The notes under the pieces: generated by a model
The model's input: the letters and a program-made list of their open reading frames with translations, nothing else
What the model was told of the DNA's origin: nothing
Database searches by the model: none
Made by a program: the position numbers and the translations under genes
Shown: piece by piece, positions 62,683 through 64,000 of the stretch
How positions within the stretch are numbered: the first letter of the stretch is position 1
Layout: the number at the start of each line of letters is the position of its first letter
Origin: CALBTQ01 sp036725605
GTDB taxonomy: Bacteria; Lernaellota; Lernaellaia; Lernaellales; Lernaellaceae
Direction of reading: 5' to 3'
Assembly (NCBI GenBank): GCA_036725605.1
Contig: DAIMDW010000003.1
Coordinates: 124,001-188,000 of the forward strand
DNA length: 64,000 nucleotides

Positions 62683-63246
62683 ATGACGAAACATAAGTCC
62701 AATCTATTCATAATCATTGCTATTTTGGCATCATTGTCCTTGATCGTGGCGGCGTTTATCGCTTGCGGCGACGACGATGATGACGATAGCTCCGATGGCG
62801 TTGTGGACGATGATGACGATGACGACGACGATGATGACAACACCACCCCGGATGATGATGACGACACAATCGATGACGATGACGATACCGGCGACGACGA
62901 CACCGAGCCCACCTGTACCTTCCTTAATGGTGAGTTGGACGGTGAATGGTATTTTGATGGCGTAAACAATGTCGATCCGCCTGAAATCTATCAAGCCAGC
63001 GCAACCATTACTCACAATGTCGGCGAGTGCACCTTCCTTTTCGTCAGCGCGGAACTGGATCTGGGCTTGAACGGTACGATCGACGGATTGAATTTCTTCG
63101 CCGATTGGAGCGATCAGGAAATCGGCGAGTTCTTCGAGCTCGAAGGGACTCTCAACGCCGAAGGCACCTATGTGGAAGGAACCGTCAGCGGTCACTCCGA
63201 GGGAGAAGACATTGACGGTACATTCACGTTGGATAAGCAGAAGTAA
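62683..63246 (+). CDS. Small Asp-rich-linker lipoprotein
   Basis: 187 residues from ATG 62683 (GGAGGAAATC upstream). Signal ends FIAC at Cys28; Asp linker 30-73. The remaining 110 residues form one compact beta-rich domain (CTFLNGELDGEWYF ... GTFTLDKQK) with lipocalin/META-like strand periodicity and Cys pairs at both edges. Unknown function. It forms a monocistronic unit with its own promoter and terminator. Confidence 0.75.
   Translation: MTKHKSNLFIIIAILASLSLIVAAFIACGDDDDDDSSDGVVDDDDDDDDDDDNTTPDDDDDTIDDDDDTGDDDTEPTCTFLNGELDGEWYFDGVNNVDPPEIYQASATITHNVGECTFLFVSAELDLGLNGTIDGLNFFADWSDQEIGEFFELEGTLNAEGTYVEGTVSGHSEGEDIDGTFTLDKQK
62770..62901 (+). repeat. Asp-codon tract (small lipoprotein linker)
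   Basis: Residues 30-73 of the gene at 62683-63246; D6-SSDGVV-D11 then TIDDDDD units. Confidence 0.85.
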
Positions 63247-63263
63247 CCGAATCACTGACCCTC

Positions 63264-63301
63264 AACGGCGCAACGTGTTCGCATGTTGCGCCGTTTTTTT
63301 T
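63264..63301 (+). terminator. Rho-independent terminator with TTCG tetraloop
   Basis: AACGGCGCAACGTG pairs with CATGTTGCGCCGTT (14 bp, one G-T) around a TTCG loop, followed by a run of eight T from 63294. It begins 18 bases after the lipoprotein stop. Confidence 0.95.
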
Positions 63302-63426
63302 GGACAATCACCGTTCTCTCCCCCGATCGACCGAGAACGATCTCTTATTCGTCCTTGCTTCCTCGCCGCGCCACAATGTGTTAGATAATTTATTCACTGA
63401 CCAAAACGAAAGGTTTTATCAAGCGA

Positions 63427-64000
63427 ATGATTCATCTGGGAGTCATCGGGTACGGCTACTGGGGACCGAATTTGGTGCGCAACTTCACCAAATTCGCCGA
63501 TTGCCAGGTCGATTACGTATGCGATCGTTATCCTGAGCAACTGACCAAAGCGGCCGCCCAACACCCCACGATTAAGGCGACCACCGATTGCCGAACGTTG
63601 ATCGAAGATCGCACGCTCGACGCCATCGTCATTTGCAGTCCCCTTTCCACCCACTACGATCTTGCGCGCCAGGCACTGTCGGCGGGCAAACACGTTCTGG
63701 TGGAAAAGCCGATGGCCGCCACCGCCGATCAGGCGATGGAACTGATCGAGTTGGCCGAAAAGCATCGGCGGGTGCTGATGGTCGATCACACATTCGTGTA
63801 TCATCCGGCGGTGCGGAAAATCCGGGGACTGATCGACGACAATCAATTGGGCGATTTGTTGTATTACGATTCGGTTCGCGTGAATTTGGGATTGTTCCAG
63901 TCCGATATCAATGTGCTGTGGGATCTGGCGGTGCATGATTTGTCGATCATGGATTTTCTCCTGCCCACGCAGCCGACGGCGATCTCGGTGCACGGCATCA
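63427..64000 (+). CDS. Gfo/Idh/MocA-family NAD(P)-dependent oxidoreductase (3' end cut)
   Basis: The frame opens at ATG 63427 and runs off the window (about 191 codons seen). Rossmann start MIHLGVIGYGYWGPNLVRNF (GxGxxG), then DAIVICSPLSTHYDLA and GKHVLVEKPMAATADQA with the conserved EKP Lys, and the DHTFVYHPAV and AVHDLSIMDF segments. The pattern is closest to sugar-nucleotide or sugar-acid dehydrogenases of the WlbA/MviM type used in surface-glycan synthesis, but substrate cannot be fixed from the half gene. A full member would be about 330-350 residues. Confidence 0.88.
   Translation, partial: MIHLGVIGYGYWGPNLVRNFTKFADCQVDYVCDRYPEQLTKAAAQHPTIKATTDCRTLIEDRTLDAIVICSPLSTHYDLARQALSAGKHVLVEKPMAATADQAMELIELAEKHRRVLMVDHTFVYHPAVRKIRGLIDDNQLGDLLYYDSVRVNLGLFQSDINVLWDLAVHDLSIMDFLLPTQPTAISVHGI

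Overview
The window is GC-rich and gene-dense, with no gene-free stretch over 300 bases. It looks like a chromosome segment of a Gram-negative bacterium from an under-sampled lineage. Pointers to that are an RND efflux pair, many secreted lipoproteins, sigma70-like promoters and Shine-Dalgarno sites before most genes. The most distinctive trait is a set of nine exported proteins with long Asp-rich (GAC/GAT) spacers. In seven the spacer follows an N-terminal lipobox-like Cys. In two it sits at the C terminus and ends in Gly-Cys-Gly-Cys. Two functions usually called archaeal, the GatDE tRNA amidotransferase and a cupin-type phosphoglucose isomerase, are embedded in this bacterial context. I cannot place the organism taxonomically from sequence alone.

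Layout. 1-5751 (minus strand): a partial neutral-ceramidase-like lipoprotein, an Asp-box/PKD secreted protein, a methyltransferase, an M28 peptidase and a small Cys/His-rich membrane protein. 5752-8639 (plus): a zinc-type ABC importer operon led by a ribbon-helix-helix/zinc-finger regulator. 8628-10894 (minus): an arsR-acr3-arsM arsenic operon. 11084-18773: a DUF4382 lipoprotein, a gluzincin-like lipoprotein, a PLP decarboxylase overlapping a methyltransferase, an Asp-rich lipoprotein, a GT4 glycosyltransferase and a P-loop protein. 19023-24815 (plus): a 1359-aa degenerate subtilase/propeller protein, a DUF2804-like lipoprotein and a YaiI-family protein. 24819-28159 (minus): gatE-gatD.

28293-46763 is the striking region. 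It holds nine radical SAM enzymes, six of them with the B12-binding-type architecture, one resembling the tetraether synthase (Tes/MJ0619) family and two SPASM-like. They are interleaved with a DUF362 protein, two multi-pass GT-C/DUF2079-like membrane proteins and a membrane-anchored beta-propeller. An SGNH hydrolase and a third large multi-pass protein follow on the minus strand to 49914. I infer a locus for making or decorating an unusual lipid or surface glycolipid; the product is unknown.

50016-54716: a secreted tyrosine/dual-specificity-type phosphatase, then a strong TTGACA-N17-TATAAA promoter driving a four-gene sugar-acid operon (cupin phosphoglucose isomerase, aldehyde dehydrogenase, 2-hydroxyacid dehydrogenase, DapA/KDG-aldolase family). 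54726-64000: an Asp-rich lipoprotein, an RND adaptor-pump pair without an outer-membrane channel, a purple-acid-phosphatase-like lipoprotein coupled to a GNAT protein, a small Asp-rich lipoprotein with a near-ideal terminator, and a partial Gfo/Idh/MocA oxidoreductase running off the end.
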